Shown here: piece after piece, positions 19,925 to 21,107 of the stretch
How the letters are laid out: every line of letters starts with the position of its first letter
How positions within the stretch are numbered: the first letter of the stretch is position 1
Assembly: GCA_002898675.1 (NCBI GenBank)
Contig: BEHW01000028.1
Span: 1-21,107 of the forward strand
Length of the DNA: 21,107 nucleotides
From: a bacterium HR20
GTDB lineage: Bacteria > Bacteroidota > Ignavibacteria > Kapaibacteriales > NICIL-2
Direction of reading: 5' to 3'
Made by a program: the position numbers and the translations under genes
The notes under the pieces: model-generated
The model's input: only the letters and a program-made list of their open reading frames with translations
Database searches by the model: none
Told to the model about the DNA's origin: nothing

Positions 19925-21107
19925 ATGTACGCGCGCATTTCCTCAGCTTCGGTAGTGGGAATCTCGGCATTCATCGTCGAGGTCGAAACGCATCTGGAGC
20001 AGCAACTGCCAGGCTTTGTCGTGGTGGGATTGCCCGATTCCGCAGTGCGCGAATCTCGCGAGCGCGTCACGGCAGCGATCAAGTCCAGCGGCTTTGCATT
20101 CCCCCAGCGGAAGATCACCGTCAACCTTGCACCTGCGGACATCCGCAAGGAAGGTTCTGGTTTCGATTTGCCCATTGCGATCGGCATACTGACGGCAAGC
20201 GGCATCATCGCGCCGGAGATGCTCGGCGCTACGCTCGTTGTCGGTGAGCTTGCGCTCGATGGATCACTCCGTCCGATTCGCGGCGGACTCTCGATGGCGC
20301 TCGAAGCAGGCGCACGCGGCTATCGTCGCATGATCGTCCCTGCACCGAATGCGGAAGAAGCCGCACTGGCGCAAGCGCTCGACGTGCTGGCTGCAGAATC
20401 GCTCGGTGAGGTAGTCTCCATCCTCACTGGCGAACTCGCCCCCGCACCAGTCACCGTAGATCCAGCCGAGCTGTTCGAACGGCATCGGAGCCACCATGAA
20501 CCTGACTTTGCGGACGTCAAAGGTCAAGAAGCCGTCAAGCGCGCGCTCGAAGTCGCCGCTGCTGGTGGGCACAACGTCATCATGATCGGCCCGCCGGGTT
20601 CGGGCAAAACGATGCTTGCACGGCGGCTGCCTGGTATCCTTCCGCCGATGACGCTGGCAGAAGCAATCGAGACGACGCGCATCCACTCCGTGGCGGGATT
20701 GCTCCCGCCGGGGCAAGCGCTTGTGACCGAACGTCCCTTCCGTGCCCCACACCACACCATCAGCGATGCAGCGCTCGTTGGGGGAGGGATGAACACCATC
20801 AGAGCTGGAGAAATCTCGTTGGCACACCACGGCGTCCTCTTCCTCGATGAGCTTCCGGAGTTTGCGCGGAATGTGCTCGAGGTGTTGCGCCCACCTCTCG
20901 AAGAACGCCGCATCACGATCTCGCGGACGAAGATGACCGTCGAGTACCCATGCAACGTGATGCTCGTCTGCTCGATGAACCCGTGTCCCTGCGGCAACTT
21001 CGGCAACCCAAAGCACGAATGCACCTGCACCCCACAGCAGATTCAGCGCTACATGGCGAAAATTTCCGGCCCGCTGCTCGATCGCATTGACATTCACATC
21101 GAGGTCC
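19925..21107 (+). CDS. comM: YifB/ComM family Mg-chelatase-like AAA+ ATPase, 3' end beyond window
   Basis: ComM is a hexameric helicase that supports branch migration of incoming single-stranded DNA during natural transformation; many YifB relatives are untested. The ATG at 19925 gives the standard family start (MYARISSASVVGISAFIVEVE), and 394 codons are visible of the usual roughly 500. Residues 21-170 form the ribosomal-protein-S5-like ChlI domain (LPGFVVVGLPDSAVRESRERV, FDLPIAIGIL, GELALDGSLRPIRG). The AAA+ domain follows with Walker A GPPGSGKT (222-229), FRAPHHTISDAALVGGG, Walker B VLFLDELPEF (304-313), and a four-Cys cluster (CPC at 354-356 and CTC at 366-368) typical of the family. The sequence ends at the LLDRIDIHIEV segment. 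No Shine-Dalgarno is clear. It is divergent from the BNR gene with 151 bp between them. Confidence 0.95.
   Translation, partial: MYARISSASVVGISAFIVEVETHLEQQLPGFVVVGLPDSAVRESRERVTAAIKSSGFAFPQRKITVNLAPADIRKEGSGFDLPIAIGILTASGIIAPEMLGATLVVGELALDGSLRPIRGGLSMALEAGARGYRRMIVPAPNAEEAALAQALDVLAAESLGEVVSILTGELAPAPVTVDPAELFERHRSHHEPDFADVKGQEAVKRALEVAAAGGHNVIMIGPPGSGKTMLARRLPGILPPMTLAEAIETTRIHSVAGLLPPGQALVTERPFRAPHHTISDAALVGGGMNTIRAGEISLAHHGVLFLDELPEFARNVLEVLRPPLEERRITISRTKMTVEYPCNVMLVCSMNPCPCGNFGNPKHECTCTPQQIQRYMAKISGPLLDRIDIHIEV

Noticed and set aside
19774..20208. A 145-residue N-terminal extension of the BNR protein
   Set aside because: The extension is antisense to comM and lies upstream of a clear signal peptide.
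1..21107. Mobile element, prophage, defence system or RNA gene
   Set aside because: No transposase, integrase, att-like repeat, restriction or toxin gene, or tRNA/rRNA sequence could be recognised on either strand.

Overview
The window looks like chromosome from a moderately GC-rich member of the Bacteroidota/Chlorobiota/Ignavibacteria/Kapabacteria group. The evidence is protein architecture. Three complete large secreted proteins end in a type IX secretion (T9SS) type A sorting domain, and a fourth of the same style runs off the left edge. SBBP, BNR and right-handed beta-helix repeats are present. Several genes have promoters of the Bacteroidota TTTG/TAnnTTTG kind. I cannot fix the genus. 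I see no tRNA, rRNA, CRISPR array, transposase or integrase.

Layout. 1-2484 (-): SBBP-repeat secreted protein, C-terminus outside the window. 2485-3209: long divergent intergenic region with a candidate promoter for each flanking gene. 3210-5234 (+): second, shorter SBBP protein with a T9SS tail. 5350-6669 (-): transcription terminator Rho. 6861-7340 (+): rRNA methyltransferase RlmH. 7337-8764 (-): von Willebrand A plus OmpA lipoprotein, interlocked with the rlmH stop codon and overlapping gatC by ATGA. 8761-9081 (-): GatC. 9306-10397 (+): RluD-type pseudouridine synthase. 10401-10432: hairpin between convergent genes. 10458-16028 (-): 1856-residue beta-helix/CARDB-like T9SS cargo. 16270-19773 (-): 1167-residue BNR beta-propeller T9SS cargo. 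19925-right edge (+): YifB/ComM AAA ATPase, truncated by the window.

How the genes relate. The window alternates between cell-surface or secreted cargo of unknown substrate and a housekeeping block for termination, rRNA modification and tRNA-dependent amidation. No T9SS machinery gene is present, so the cargo genes would use components encoded elsewhere. No pathway links the cargo genes beyond a shared secretion route.

Points most worth a second look: (i) a sharp change in codon choice and strand composition inside the 10458-16028 gene near 14.3-14.1 kb, flanked by two copies of the same Ig-like domain; (ii) a TATTTTT heptamer seen five times, always intergenic and upstream of a gene; (iii) operator-like palindromes overlapping promoters of the secreted-protein genes and comM; (iv) strong, nearly identical Shine-Dalgarno contexts on only two of the large secreted-protein genes; (v) a possible leader of about 460 nt on the left SBBP gene.
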